64,000 bases of DNA. Source: Streptosporangiales bacterium (GTDB lineage: Bacteria > Actinomycetota > Actinomycetes > Streptosporangiales > WHST01). Positions 9,212 to 20,388 of the stretch are shown one piece after another (within the stretch, counting starts at the first letter, position 1; each line of letters begins with the position of its first letter). A program made the position numbers and the translations under genes. Under the pieces are notes generated by a model. It did not search any database, had not been told where the DNA came from, and saw only the letters and a list, made by a program, of their open reading frames with translations. The DNA lies in NCBI GenBank assembly GCA_009379825.1, contig WHTA01000021.1, positions 1 through 64,000 on the forward strand. The letters run 5' to 3'.

Positions 9212-10050
9212 TGCGGCAGCCGGAGCATCGCGAGATCACCCGCCGGGCGGTGGCGGAGCTGTTCCGCGCGCACCCGTCCGTGCGGATGGGTGCGCTGTCC
9301 GAGGGTGGGTACTTCCAGGCGGTCAACCGCGCGCAGGCGTACCAGGACAGGCCGTTCGACCGCCGCACGTTGCTCGGTCCGACGCTGCACCCTGGCACCT
9401 GGAACCCCGGCGTGCAGCGCGCCCACGCGCTGGCCGACCCGCGCCGCTCGGGCGCGGACAACCTTGGGCTGGTCAAGGAGTACGTGCTGGCCGAGCTGCT
9501 CGCCGCGACGGCCGGCGGCCGCGCGGAGATGGTGCACCTGGGTGCGGCCGTCCACGCGGTGCAGGACAGCTACTCGGGGGCGCACACCTGGCGCGGCGAC
9601 GCCGTCTACGGCGGTGACCCGAACGCGCCGGTGCAGTCGCTGAACGTCTTCCACCCGGTGCTGCGCGACACCCACGACCAGCGGTTCGACCGGCCGCCGC
9701 TGGAGAGCGGAACCGTGAGCGCCGCCGTCCGCGCGACCACCGAGCTGCTCGCGGTGTACGAGTTCGACCGTGCGGCGGGCGGGTCGAGCGGGCTGCACCA
9801 GCTGATCGACCGGTTGTTCCAGCCGGACACACGCGGCGTCGGCGTCAACCTGCGGGCCGGCCGCGCATGGCAGCAGGAGCGCGACCGCAGGCTTGGCCTG
9901 GAGAGCCACTTCCGTACCGCGGACGACCAGCAGGTGCACTTCCCCCGCGCACGGATCGAGCGGAGCAGGCGCAGCAACCGGTTGAGCAGGGACCGCCGCC
10001 CGCGCCCCCGCGACCACGACCCCAGCCGCGAGCACGACCGAGAGCCCTGA
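9211..10050 (+). CDS. unknown protein with a phospholipase C/S1-P1-nuclease-like HD-type motif
   Basis: A 279-residue protein without signal peptide or membrane segments. The N-terminus EHREITRRAV and the central HLGAAVHAVQDSYSGAHTWR (near residues 106-125) resemble the zinc-binding helices of zinc-dependent phospholipase C and related all-helical metalloenzymes (H-x-x-G-x-x-x-H-x-x-Q-D-x-x-S-x-x-H). Whether all zinc ligands are present cannot be decided by eye. The last 40 residues are a highly basic arginine-rich tail. Its ATG overlaps the menG stop by one base. Function unknown; no role in quinone synthesis is implied. Confidence 0.6.
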   Translation: MRQPEHREITRRAVAELFRAHPSVRMGALSEGGYFQAVNRAQAYQDRPFDRRTLLGPTLHPGTWNPGVQRAHALADPRRSGADNLGLVKEYVLAELLAATAGGRAEMVHLGAAVHAVQDSYSGAHTWRGDAVYGGDPNAPVQSLNVFHPVLRDTHDQRFDRPPLESGTVSAAVRATTELLAVYEFDRAAGGSSGLHQLIDRLFQPDTRGVGVNLRAGRAWQQERDRRLGLESHFRTADDQQVHFPRARIERSRRSNRLSRDRRPRPRDHDPSREHDREP

Positions 10051-10051
10051 C

Positions 10052-12616
<2,565 letters not shown>

Positions 12617-12658
12617 GCCCAGGAACGCTACCAGCGCCCGGGCCCGCCGCAGCCCCGG

Positions 12659-14116
12659 TCAGGTGTCGTCGCCGTCCGGGGAGTGCCGGTCGAGGAACGC
12701 GTAGACCTCGGTGTCGTCGACGCCGGGGAACGTGCCGGGCGGCAGCGCGGCCAGCAGGTGTGAGTGCGCGCGGGCGCTCGGCCAGGCGAAGCCGGCCCAC
12801 TGGTCGGCCAGCTGCCGCGGTGCGGCGCGGCAGCAGCTCTCCTCCGGGCACCACGACTTCGTGCGGTGCGTGGTGTCGCGGCCGCGGAACCACTTCGAGT
12901 GCACGTACGGCACGCCCACGGTGATGGAGAACTCGCCCTCAGCCGCGGGCTCGGTGCGTGCACTGCACCAGTACGTGCCGCGCGGGTTGTCGGTGTACTG
13001 GTAGTACGGCGCGAACTTGTCCTGCACGCCGAACGCCACCCGCGACGCCCACTTCCGGCACGCCAGCTGGCCCTCCACCGCGCCCGTCGGGTCGGTGGGG
13101 AAGTCGACGCCGTCGTTCTCGTACGCCTTGTAGAGCGTGCCGTTCTCGTGCACCCGCATGAAGTGCACGGGGATGCCGAGGTGGTGGGTAGCGAGGTTGG
13201 TGAAGCGGTGTGCCGCCGTCTCGTACGACACGGCGAAGACGTCGCGCAAGTCCTGCACGGCGAGGTTGCGGTCCTGCTTGGCCCGCCGCAGGAAGTCCAC
13301 CGCCTGCCGTTCCGGCACCAGCAGTGCCGCGGCGAGGTAGTTGGTCTCGACGCGCTGCCTGAGGAAGTCGGCGAAGCTGTCCGGGTCGCTGTGCTTGAGC
13401 ACCACGGAACCCAGCGCCTGCAGCACCACACCGCGCGGGTCGTGGCCGCCCGCGGTGTGTGTCTGCGGCAGGTAGATCCGGTGGTTCTTCAGGTCGATGA
13501 CGGACCTGGTGGAGTGCGGCAGGTCGCGCACGTGGTGCAGAGTGAAGCCGAGGTGGCCGGCGATGTCGGAGATCACGTGGTGCGACAACGGCCCGCCGGA
13601 GTACCCGACGGTGTCGAGGATGCCGGCGGCGGCCTGCTCGATCTGCTCGTAGTAGTTGTTCCTCGCCCGCATCTGGTCGCGCAGCTCGGTGTTCGCCCGC
13701 CGCGCCTCCTCCGGGGTTGCGGCCTGCTCGTTGATCCTGCGGTCGAGCTCGGCCTGCAGCCCGGCGAGCGCCTCGAGCACCTCGGTGGGTGTGCGCTTGC
13801 TGATCTTGACCTTCGGCAGCCCGAGTGCCGAGTAGAGCGGCCCCCGCTGCGCACGCTCCACGCTGATCTCCAGCGCCGCGCGGCGGCTCGGCGGGTTGGT
13901 GCCGAGCAGGTCGCTCATCGGCACCTCGAGCGCGTCGGCGAGCTGCTGCAGCATCGACAGCCGCGGCTCGCGTTTGCCGTTCTCCACCTGGGACAGCTGG
14001 GACGAAGTGCGCCCGGTGGCTCTGCTGAGTTCGGCGAGCGTCCAGCCCCTGCGCTGGCGGGCGTGCCGCAGCCGCTGGCCCAAGGTGAGGACGTCCACCG
14101 TCGACGGGTCGGTCAT
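12659..14116 (-). CDS. ramB: RamB-type transcriptional regulator of acetate/glyoxylate genes
   Basis: A 485-residue regulator. It has an N-terminal XRE helix-turn-helix ([23 protein letters not shown], about residues 12-66), a central ImmA/IrrE-like region, and a C-terminal short-chain fatty-acyl regulator domain with cysteines ([23 protein letters not shown]). RamB in Corynebacterium and Mycobacterium controls isocitrate lyase and malate synthase. Here it is divergent from aceA, which supports the assignment. ATG 14116 lies six bases after a TANNNT element, so the transcript is probably leaderless and the adjacent palindrome would allow autoregulation. Confidence 0.88.
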   Translation of the reverse strand: MTDPSTVDVLTLGQRLRHARQRRGWTLAELSRATGRTSSQLSQVENGKREPRLSMLQQLADALEVPMSDLLGTNPPSRRAALEISVERAQRGPLYSALGLPKVKISKRTPTEVLEALAGLQAELDRRINEQAATPEEARRANTELRDQMRARNNYYEQIEQAAAGILDTVGYSGGPLSHHVISDIAGHLGFTLHHVRDLPHSTRSVIDLKNHRIYLPQTHTAGGHDPRGVVLQALGSVVLKHSDPDSFADFLRQRVETNYLAAALLVPERQAVDFLRRAKQDRNLAVQDLRDVFAVSYETAAHRFTNLATHHLGIPVHFMRVHENGTLYKAYENDGVDFPTDPTGAVEGQLACRKWASRVAFGVQDKFAPYYQYTDNPRGTYWCSARTEPAAEGEFSITVGVPYVHSKWFRGRDTTHRTKSWCPEESCCRAAPRQLADQWAGFAWPSARAHSHLLAALPPGTFPGVDDTEVYAFLDRHSPDGDDT

Positions 14117-14122
14117 GGCTTC

Positions 14123-14128
14123 ACTCTA
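14123..14128 (-). promoter_or_regulatory. -10 element of ramB (leaderless promoter)
   Basis: On the minus strand TAGAGT (TANNNT) stands six bases before the ramB ATG, with no Shine-Dalgarno sequence between. The palindrome at 14131-14150 would lie at about -15 to -34 relative to a start at the ATG, that is, across the promoter spacer and -35 region. Confidence 0.5.
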
Positions 14129-14130
14129 TC

Positions 14131-14150
14131 GAAAGAAGTGCATTTTTTTC
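14131..14150. promoter_or_regulatory. candidate RamB operator between ramB and aceA
   Basis: GAAAgAAgTGCAtTTtTTTC matches its own reverse complement at 16 of 20 positions and is centred on TGCA. It is the most A/T-rich stretch of the divergent region. It overlaps the predicted ramB promoter and lies 82-101 bp upstream of the aceA ATG. The known corynebacterial RamB site also contains a TGCA core within A/T runs. Binding by this RamB is inference. Confidence 0.5.
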
Positions 14151-14231
14151 ATCCAGATTCTGTTGAAGGCGGCCAAGGATTGCGGCGAGAGTCATAGATA
14201 TCCCTCTACTGACGACTTCGGGGAGTATCCG

Positions 14232-15545
14232 ATGACCGCACCGACCGAGAACGGCACGTCGAACCGCACCCACCTCGAGCAGGCCGCACAGCGGCTGGCC
14301 CGTTCCTGGGACGCCGACCCGCGGTGGCACGGCGTAGAGCGCACGTACTCGGCCGAGGACGTCGTGCGGCTGCGCGGCCGGGTGGTCGAGGAGTGCACCC
14401 TCGCCCGCCGCGGCGCCGACCGGCTGTGGGAGCTGCTGCACACCGAGGACTACGTGCACGCGCTCGGCGCGCTGACCGGCAACCAGGCCGTGCAGATGGT
14501 GCGTGCCGGGCTGAAGGCGATCTACCTCTCCGGCTGGCAGGTCGCGGCGGACGCGAACCTCGGCGGCCAGACCTACCCGGACCAGAGCCTGTACCCGGCG
14601 AACTCCGTGCCGGCCGTCGTGCGCCGGATCAACAACGCGCTGATGCGCGCCGACCAGGTCGACTTCGTCGAGAACCCGGCCGGCGACACCGAGTGGCTCG
14701 CGCCGATCGTCGCGGACGCGGAGGCCGGCTTCGGTGGCCCGCTCAACGCGTTCGAGCTGATGCGCGGCATGATCGCCGCCGGCGCGGCCGGTGTGCACTT
14801 CGAGGACCAGCTGGCCTCGGAGAAGAAGTGCGGCCACATGGGCGGCAAGGTGCTGGTGCCAACGGCGCAGCACATCCGGACGCTGAACGCGGCCCGGCTG
14901 GCGGCGGACGTCAGCGGCGTGCCCAGCCTGGTGGTCGCCCGCACCGACTCGCTCGCGGCGAACCTGATCACGAGCGACGTGGACGAGCGCGACCGGCCGT
15001 TCCTCACCGGCGAGCGCACCAGCGAGGGCTTCCACCGCGTGCAGGGCGGCATCGAGCCGGTCATTGCCCGCTGCCTCGCGTACGCGCCGTACTGCGACAT
15101 GCTCTGGGTGGAGACCGGCACGCCGGACCTGGAGTTCGCCCGCAAGGTCGCCGACGCCGTGCACGAGAAGTACCCGGAGAAGATGCTGGCGTACAACTGC
15201 TCGCCGTCGTTCAACTGGAGCGCACACATCGACGAGGACACCATCGCCAAGTTCCAGCGCGAGCTGGGCGCGATGGGGTACAGGTTCCAGTTCATAACCC
15301 TGGCCGGCTTCCACGCGCTCAACCACTCGATGTACGAGCTCGCGCGCGGCTACGCGGACGAGGGCATGCCCGCGTACGTCCGGCTGCAGAACGCCGAGTT
15401 CGCCGCCGTCGACGACGGGTACACGGCCGTGAAGCACCAGCGCGAGGTGGGCACCGGCTACTTCGACCAGGTGAGCACCGCCATCAACCCGGACGCCGGC
15501 ACCCTGGCCCTCGTCGGCTCGACCGAAGAGGAGCAGTTCCAATGA
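14232..15545 (+). CDS. aceA: isocitrate lyase (AceA)
   Basis: Splits isocitrate into succinate and glyoxylate, the first glyoxylate-shunt step, needed for growth on acetate and fatty acids. The 437-residue protein is of the prokaryotic (short) type. It has the catalytic signature [13 protein letters not shown] near residues 196-208, the metal/substrate segments DAEAGFGG and ARTDS, and YNCSPSFNW near the C-terminal part. ATG 14232 follows GGGGAG at 6-bp spacing. It leads directly into a mini-ORF and aceB; regulation by RamB from the divergent promoter is likely. Confidence 0.95.
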   Translation: MTAPTENGTSNRTHLEQAAQRLARSWDADPRWHGVERTYSAEDVVRLRGRVVEECTLARRGADRLWELLHTEDYVHALGALTGNQAVQMVRAGLKAIYLSGWQVAADANLGGQTYPDQSLYPANSVPAVVRRINNALMRADQVDFVENPAGDTEWLAPIVADAEAGFGGPLNAFELMRGMIAAGAAGVHFEDQLASEKKCGHMGGKVLVPTAQHIRTLNAARLAADVSGVPSLVVARTDSLAANLITSDVDERDRPFLTGERTSEGFHRVQGGIEPVIARCLAYAPYCDMLWVETGTPDLEFARKVADAVHEKYPEKMLAYNCSPSFNWSAHIDEDTIAKFQRELGAMGYRFQFITLAGFHALNHSMYELARGYADEGMPAYVRLQNAEFAAVDDGYTAVKHQREVGTGYFDQVSTAINPDAGTLALVGSTEEEQFQ

Positions 15546-15715
15546 GCACGCCAGCGAAGGAGCTCGACGAGCGAGCCGGAGGTAGGGGTCGCGGTGCGGT
15601 GAGTACCGCAGCTGACATCGCCGCGGCACCTGCCGGAGGTTCGGGATGGCGCAGTCGGTCGCGTGCGCGACACAGCATGTCGACCGACCGTTGTGATGGA
15701 GGCGGTCGCGCATGA
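15542..15715 (+). CDS. intercalated mini-ORF, copy A of a repeated element
   Basis: A 57-codon ORF that exactly bridges aceA and aceB. Its ATG overlaps the aceA stop (ATGA 15542-15545) and its stop overlaps the aceB start (ATGA 15712-15715). The peptide contains [16 protein letters not shown], then AAPAGGSG and a final GGGRA. Copy B between nuoI and nuoJ has the same peptide skeleton and lacks 17 internal codons of this copy. No known domain. It may act only as a translational bridge. Whether the peptide is made or functional is unknown. Confidence 0.5.
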   Translation: MSTPAKELDERAGGRGRGAVSTAADIAAAPAGGSGWRSRSRARHSMSTDRCDGGGRA

Positions 15716-15720
15716 GCACG
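15542..15720 (+). repeat. interspersed repeat copy A (aceA/aceB junction)
   Basis: The first 104 bp after the aceA stop overlap (from 15543) align without gaps to the nuoI/nuoJ junction (from 33126) with 88 identical positions. Copy A then has 51 extra bp before both copies share GGAGGCGGTCGCGCATGAG. The element is bounded by the 9-bp direct repeat ATGAGCACG at 15542-15550 and 15712-15720, which could be a target duplication. Confidence 0.7.
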
Positions 15721-17385
15721 ATGCTGGCGAATCGCTCTCGTACCCGGCGCGGGCTTGCGCCGGGCAGCGGGACGATCGACGTGGTCGGGCCGAGTGGTGA
15801 GCGGTTCGGCGAGATCCTCACGCCGGCGGCGCTGGACTTCGTCGCCCGGTTGCACGGCGCGTTCGCGGAGCGCAGGCACGAGCTGCTCACGGCACGCGCC
15901 GAGCGCAGGAGGCGGATCGCGTCCGGGGTGGACCTCGACTTCCGCGAGGACACCAGGCGGATCAGGGAGGACATGACCTGGCGGGTGGCCCCGCCGGCTC
16001 CCGGCCTGGTCGACCGCCGGGTGGAGATCACCGGGCCGACCGAGAAGAAGATGACCGTGAACGCGCTGAACTCCGGCGCAAAGGTGTGGCTGGCCGACTT
16101 CGAGGACGCGAACAGCCCGACCTGGTCGAACATGGTCGAGGGTCAGCTGAACCTGAAGGACGCGCTCGACCGGACCATCGACTTCGTCACGCCTGAGGGC
16201 AAGGAGTACCGGCTCGGCGACGACATGCCCACCATCGTGGTGCGGCCGCGTGGTTGGCACCTCAGCGAGAAGCACCTGCTGATCGGTGGCGAGCCGATCT
16301 CCGCCAGCCTGGTGGACTTCGGGCTGTACTTCTTCCACTGCGCGCAGCGGCAGCTCGACCGCGGGCTCGGCCCGTACTTCTACCTGCCGAAGCTGGAGAG
16401 CCACGAGGAAGCCAGGCTGTGGAATGACGTGTTCGTGCTGGCGCAGCAGCTGCTCGGCCTCCCGCGCGGCACCATCCGTGCGACCGTGCTGATCGAGACG
16501 ATCACCGCGGCGTTCGAGATGGAGGAGATCCTCTACGAGCTGCGCGAGCACTCGGCGGGCTTGAACGCGGGACGCTGGGACTACATCTTCAGCGTCATAA
16601 AGAACTTCCGCACCCGCGGTGACGCGTACGTGCTGCCGGACCGCTCGGCGGTGACGATGACCGTGCCGTTCATGCGGGCGTACACCGAACTGTTGGTGCG
16701 CACCTGCCATCGCCGTTCTGCGCACGCGATCGGTGGCATGTCGGCGTTCATCCCGAGCCGGCGCGACGCCGAGGTGAACGCGAAGGCGTTCGAGCAGGTG
16801 CGCGGTGACAAGGAGCGCGAGGCCGCTGACGGCTTCGACGGCTCCTGGGTCGCGCACCCCGACCTGGTGCCGCCGGTGCGCGAGATCTTCGACGGCGTGC
16901 TCGCTGGCTTGCCGAACCAGATCGACCGGCTGCGCGAGGACGTCGAGGTGACCGCTCGACAGCTGCTCGACGTCGCGTCCACGCCCGGTTCGGTGACCGA
17001 GCAGGGCCTGCGCGCCAACGTCGGCATCGGGCTGGCGTACATCGAGTCCTGGCTACGGGGCAACGGTGCGGCCGCGATCAACAACCTGATGGAGGACGCC
17101 GCGACCGCGGAGATCTCCAGGTCGCAGGTGTGGCAGTGGATCAACCACGGCACCCGGCTCGACGACGGCCGTCAGGTGACCGCGGAACTCGTGCGGCAGA
17201 TCCTGGACGACGAGGAGCGCACCCGCACGGACGCTTCCGGCCCGGCCAACCGGTTCGCGGACGCGCGCAAGCTGTTCGAGGAGGTCGCCCTGAGCGAGGA
17301 GTACCCGACCTTCCTCACCATCCCCGGCTACGCCAGGTACCTCGTCGACACCCAAGCCCGCCGCGCCTTCGCGACGCTCCCGTAG
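15712..17385 (+). CDS. aceB: malate synthase A (AceB)
   Basis: Condenses glyoxylate with acetyl-CoA to malate, completing the glyoxylate shunt. The 557-residue protein is of the A type. It has [19 protein letters not shown] and [11 protein letters not shown] near residues 110-145, the family signature [16 protein letters not shown] near 281-296, and [12 protein letters not shown] near 343. ATG 15712 overlaps the stop of the mini-ORF and is preceded by GGAGGCGG. A stable hairpin follows the stop. It forms one transcription unit with aceA. Confidence 0.95.
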   Translation: MSTMLANRSRTRRGLAPGSGTIDVVGPSGERFGEILTPAALDFVARLHGAFAERRHELLTARAERRRRIASGVDLDFREDTRRIREDMTWRVAPPAPGLVDRRVEITGPTEKKMTVNALNSGAKVWLADFEDANSPTWSNMVEGQLNLKDALDRTIDFVTPEGKEYRLGDDMPTIVVRPRGWHLSEKHLLIGGEPISASLVDFGLYFFHCAQRQLDRGLGPYFYLPKLESHEEARLWNDVFVLAQQLLGLPRGTIRATVLIETITAAFEMEEILYELREHSAGLNAGRWDYIFSVIKNFRTRGDAYVLPDRSAVTMTVPFMRAYTELLVRTCHRRSAHAIGGMSAFIPSRRDAEVNAKAFEQVRGDKEREAADGFDGSWVAHPDLVPPVREIFDGVLAGLPNQIDRLREDVEVTARQLLDVASTPGSVTEQGLRANVGIGLAYIESWLRGNGAAAINNLMEDAATAEISRSQVWQWINHGTRLDDGRQVTAELVRQILDDEERTRTDASGPANRFADARKLFEEVALSEEYPTFLTIPGYARYLVDTQARRAFATLP

Positions 17386-17395
17386 CTGGTCCGTG

Positions 17396-17426
17396 CCCGT
17401 CGCCCTGCATCCCCGTGGGCGACGGG
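17396..17426. terminator. hairpin terminator after aceB
   Basis: CCCGTCGCCC and GGGCGACGGG form a perfect 10-bp stem with an 11-base loop. It starts 10 bp after the aceB stop and lies 5 bp beyond the end of the convergent methyltransferase pseudogene. There is no clear T-run, as is common in high-GC actinobacteria. It could serve both strands. Confidence 0.65.
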
Positions 17427-17431
17427 TGCGT

Positions 17432-18166
17432 TCAGGGTTTCCTCGCCACCGCGCCGCAGACGAACTCGGCCAGGTCGCGCGGCGGGGGATGTCCTTCTGC
17501 GGCCGCGGGGTGTAGCCGGGGCTGCCTCGCGGTACTCCGCCACGAACTCCATGAACCTGGGTCGCCGCTCGTCGTCCGGCTCCGGCAGCCGGTTGTGCGT
17601 GCGGGCGACGAACGAGCCGCTTGCCAGCCGGTCGACGTGGCCGGCGACGATCCGCTCCGCCTGCTGCTGGTCGGGGATGTGGTGCAGGGTGAGGCAGTGC
17701 AGCACGGCGATCGGGCGGTCGAACTCCAGGTGGTTCGCGACGGTGGGTCGTCGAGCAGCTGCGCCGGCTGGGTGAGGTCGCCGCCGCAGAAGACGGTGTT
17801 CTCGTTGTCCTCGAGCAGCGCCCGGCCGTGCGCGATCACCGTCGGGTCGTTGTCGACGTAGCCGACGATGGCGTCCGGGTTGATGCGCTGTGCGACCTCG
17901 TGCGTGTTCTCCACGGTGGGCAGGCCGGAGCCGAGGTCGAGGAACTGGTCCACGCCGACGTCGCGGGCCAACCAGCGCACCACTCGCCGCACCCACCGGC
18001 GGTTGTCGCGGGCGAGGTAGGGCGCGTCCGGGTTGAACTCGACGAGCTTGGCGCACACCTCGCGGTCGACCTCGAAGTTGTCCTTACCGCCGAGGAACGC
18101 GTCGTAGACGCGCGCGATGCTCGGTTTGGTCGTGTCGGTCTGCGGTGGCAGCGAACCAGCAGGCAT
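17432..18166 (-). pseudogene. PF04672 SAM-dependent methyltransferase, degraded copy
   Basis: The N-terminal half is a good match to the two neighbouring paralogues (RVYDAFLGGKDNFEVDRE, LDLGSGLPTVENTHEVAQ, YVDNDPTVIAHGRALLEDN). After LLDDP near 17743 the frame is lost by one base in a C run. The next frame gives VANHLEFDRPIAVLHCLTL to EYREAA, a third frame gives GYTPRPQKDI, and the original frame returns for DLAEFVCGAVARKP. About 30 residues before that end are missing compared with the paralogues. Several frame changes plus a deletion point to true decay, not a single error. Confidence 0.85.
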
Positions 18167-18222
18167 GGCCCCCGTCCGTCGTGCAACTTCGGTGTTGCCG
18201 GCGAGGATACCCGCGTACGCCG

Positions 18223-18515
18223 TCAGGGGTGCTCAGACCGTGTTGCGATCCCTCGGCGCCGTACTTTACGGACTTGAAAGGCGCCTCCCGCCGCGCCGAC
18301 CACGATGCCTAGGACCCCACCGCCTATTACCAGGCGATCCTGGTAGTCGTTGTGCGCGGCCTGTTCGGCGTACGTCCTGTGCGTCGAGCTGTCGCCCGCC
18401 CAGGTCATACATGTATCGCCGGGCTCAGCACATCGCCGCCGCACTTCACGGTGTCGTTGTTGAGTCCCAGGACCCCGTAGGTGATGGCGGCGGCACCGGC
18501 CAGCGCGAACAACAC
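18223..18515 (-). pseudogene. small membrane protein of actinobacteria, frameshifted
   Basis: From GTG 18515 one frame reads VLFALAGAAAITYGVLGLNN (a membrane helix) and then VKCGGDVLSP. The continuation GDTCMTWAGDSSTHRTYAEQ and a second helix LVIGGGVLGIVVGAAGG followed by VRKVRRR lies in another frame. Restoring one C in the AGCCC run near 18421-18425 joins them. The C-G-x-x-x-M/L-x-P-G-D-x-C motif and trailing TY.EQ recall a small two-helix family I know from actinomycetes; its function is unknown. AAGGAG precedes the GTG by 12 bases. Confidence 0.6.
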
Positions 18516-18609
18516 GTTTATCCCGAACTCCTTCGCCCCACTATTACTGGCAGAATGTCGATCTGCTCGAAGTGGCCCGAGCGTGCCGACCGCGCGTGCA
18601 GGATCGAGG

Positions 18610-19434
18610 CTAGGCCTTGCGTGCTACGCCGGCGACCAACAGGGTGAGTGCGTAGGGCAGCCGGTCCGGGCGCGGGCCCTCCGGCCACCAGTCGCTGGCG
18701 ACGGCCAGGCCGGGCTCGACGGGTTCAAGGCCGGGCAGCAGGGTGGCGAGCTCGTCGTGGCTGCGCAGGGTGAAGCCGCCGGCGATCTCGCGCAGCCGCT
18801 CCACCCCTTCGAACACCCGGCCGGCTTCCGGTGAGTCTTCTGCCGGTCGGCCGATGTTGCTCATCGCCACGTACGAGCCGACCGGCAGCCGCTCGACGTA
18901 CCCGACCATCACCTGTTGCGCGCGTTCCAGCTCGGCGATGTGGTGCAGGGTGAGGCCGTGCAGCAGTCCGATCGGTCGGTCCAGGTCGAGGTGCTCCTTG
19001 ACCACCGGGTGGTCGAACACCGCCGCAGGGTCGGCGAGGTCGCCGGGGCAGAAGAACGACCGGTCGTTGTCGTCGAGCAGCACCCGGCCGTGCGCGATGA
19101 CCGTCGGGTCGTTGTCGACGTAGACGACGATGCTGTCCGGGTCGACGGCCTGCGCGATCTCGTGTGTGTTCTGCGTGGTGGGCAGGCCGGAGCCGAGGTC
19201 GAGGAACTGGTCGACGCCGGCCACTCGTACGAGCCAGCGCACGGCGCGGCCGAGCCACTTCCGGTTCTCGCGCGCGACGTCGCCGATCTCCGGCACCAGC
19301 TGTTCGAGCTGCCGGTGCAGCTCACGGTCGACCTCGAAGTTGTCCTTGCCGCCGAGCAGCGAGTCGTACACGCGCGCGAGGTTGGGACTGCTGGTGTCGA
19401 CTCCGGTGGGCGGCTGCCACTCGTGTTCAGCCAT
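18610..19434 (-). CDS. PF04672-type SAM-dependent methyltransferase
   Basis: A 274-residue member of the actinobacterial S-adenosylmethionine-dependent methyltransferase family PF04672. It has the hallmark N-terminus ARVYDSLLGGKDNFEVDREL (about residues 20-40), motif I LDLGSGLPTTQNTHE, the acidic VVYVDNDPTVIAHGR, and DRPIGLLHGLTLHHI. Substrates of this family are unknown. ATG 19434 aligns with the start of the neighbouring paralogue. It is the second of three tandem copies and follows the first after 17 bp, so the two intact copies are probably co-transcribed. Confidence 0.85.
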   Translation of the reverse strand: MAEHEWQPPTGVDTSSPNLARVYDSLLGGKDNFEVDRELHRQLEQLVPEIGDVARENRKWLGRAVRWLVRVAGVDQFLDLGSGLPTTQNTHEIAQAVDPDSIVVYVDNDPTVIAHGRVLLDDNDRSFFCPGDLADPAAVFDHPVVKEHLDLDRPIGLLHGLTLHHIAELERAQQVMVGYVERLPVGSYVAMSNIGRPAEDSPEAGRVFEGVERLREIAGGFTLRSHDELATLLPGLEPVEPGLAVASDWWPEGPRPDRLPYALTLLVAGVARKA

Positions 19435-19451
19435 GACGCGGGACACGCCCT

Positions 19452-20273
19452 TCAGGGTTTGCGGCCTACACCGCCGATGAGGAAGTCCGCGAACGAGCGG
19501 GGTGCGGTTGCCGGCCCGTCCGGCCACCAGTCGACCACCGGTACCAGGCCGGGTTCGACGAGCTCCAGGCCGCGCATCATGCTCTCCAGCTGTTCCTTCG
19601 TACGAGCGGTGAATCCCGGCGACGACGCGCGGTACCGGCTCGCGGCTTCGAGGAACCGCCGGCCCTCCTCTGTGCTCCCGTCCGCTTGTTGGAAGTGTGT
19701 CAGGGCGAGGTACGAGCCCGCGGGCATCAGCTCGACGTACCGCTGCACCACGCGTTCCACCTCCGCGTGGTCGGCGATGTGGTGCAGGGTGAGGAAGTGC
19801 AGCACCGCTATCGGTCGGTCCAGGTCGATGTGCGCCGTGACCACGTCACTGCCGAAGATGGCGTCGGGGTCGGTGAGATCAGCGGCGGTGAAGTAGGTGT
19901 GGTCGCTGTCCTCGAGCAGCGCACGCCCGTGTGCACACACCGAAGGGTCGTTGTCGACGTAGACGACGGTTGCGTCCGGGTTGGCGCGCAGCGCTACCTC
20001 GTGCGTGTTCTCTGCGGTAGGCAGTCCGGAGCCGACGTCGATGAACTGGTCGATCCCCGGGGTGTTCGACAGCCACCTGACGACCCGGTTAAGCAACGCC
20101 CGGTTGTCCCAGGCGATCTGGCGCGTCTCTGGCACCAGCTCCGACATCTTCTCGTACAGGTCGCGGTCGACGTCGAAATTGTCCTTGCCGCCGAGCATCG
20201 CGTCGTAGACGCGCGCGAGGCTCGGCTTGGTCGTGTCGATCTCGGCGGGGAGTGGTTTGTCCGCGGGAGGCAT
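19452..20273 (-). CDS. PF04672-type SAM-dependent methyltransferase
   Basis: A 273-residue paralogue of the next two downstream genes. It has ARVYDAMLGGKDNFDVDRDL, motif I IDVGSGLPTAENTHEVA, VVYVDNDPSVCAHGRALLED, DRPIAVLHFLTLHHIADH and the C-terminal PRSFADFLIGGVGRKP. It is the best-preserved copy and served as my reference for the decay of the third. A TATCCT element on the minus strand about 37 bp before the ATG could be its promoter. Substrate unknown. Confidence 0.87.
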   Translation of the reverse strand: MPPADKPLPAEIDTTKPSLARVYDAMLGGKDNFDVDRDLYEKMSELVPETRQIAWDNRALLNRVVRWLSNTPGIDQFIDVGSGLPTAENTHEVALRANPDATVVYVDNDPSVCAHGRALLEDSDHTYFTAADLTDPDAIFGSDVVTAHIDLDRPIAVLHFLTLHHIADHAEVERVVQRYVELMPAGSYLALTHFQQADGSTEEGRRFLEAASRYRASSPGFTARTKEQLESMMRGLELVEPGLVPVVDWWPDGPATAPRSFADFLIGGVGRKP

Positions 20274-20388
20274 GGGACGCGCTCTCGATTCGCTCGCTGG
20301 CTCGGGTGGGGTGAGGATATCCGGGCGGCGGCCGGCGGGTGAAGTGCGGCGCCGAGGTACGACGGAAGGTGCAGAGCGCCCGCGGCTG

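Noticed and set aside
17328-18056. A minus-strand frame containing LEFDRPIAVLHCLTLHH as a separate gene.
   Set aside because: It is the middle part of the broken PF04672 gene in a shifted frame, not an independent gene.
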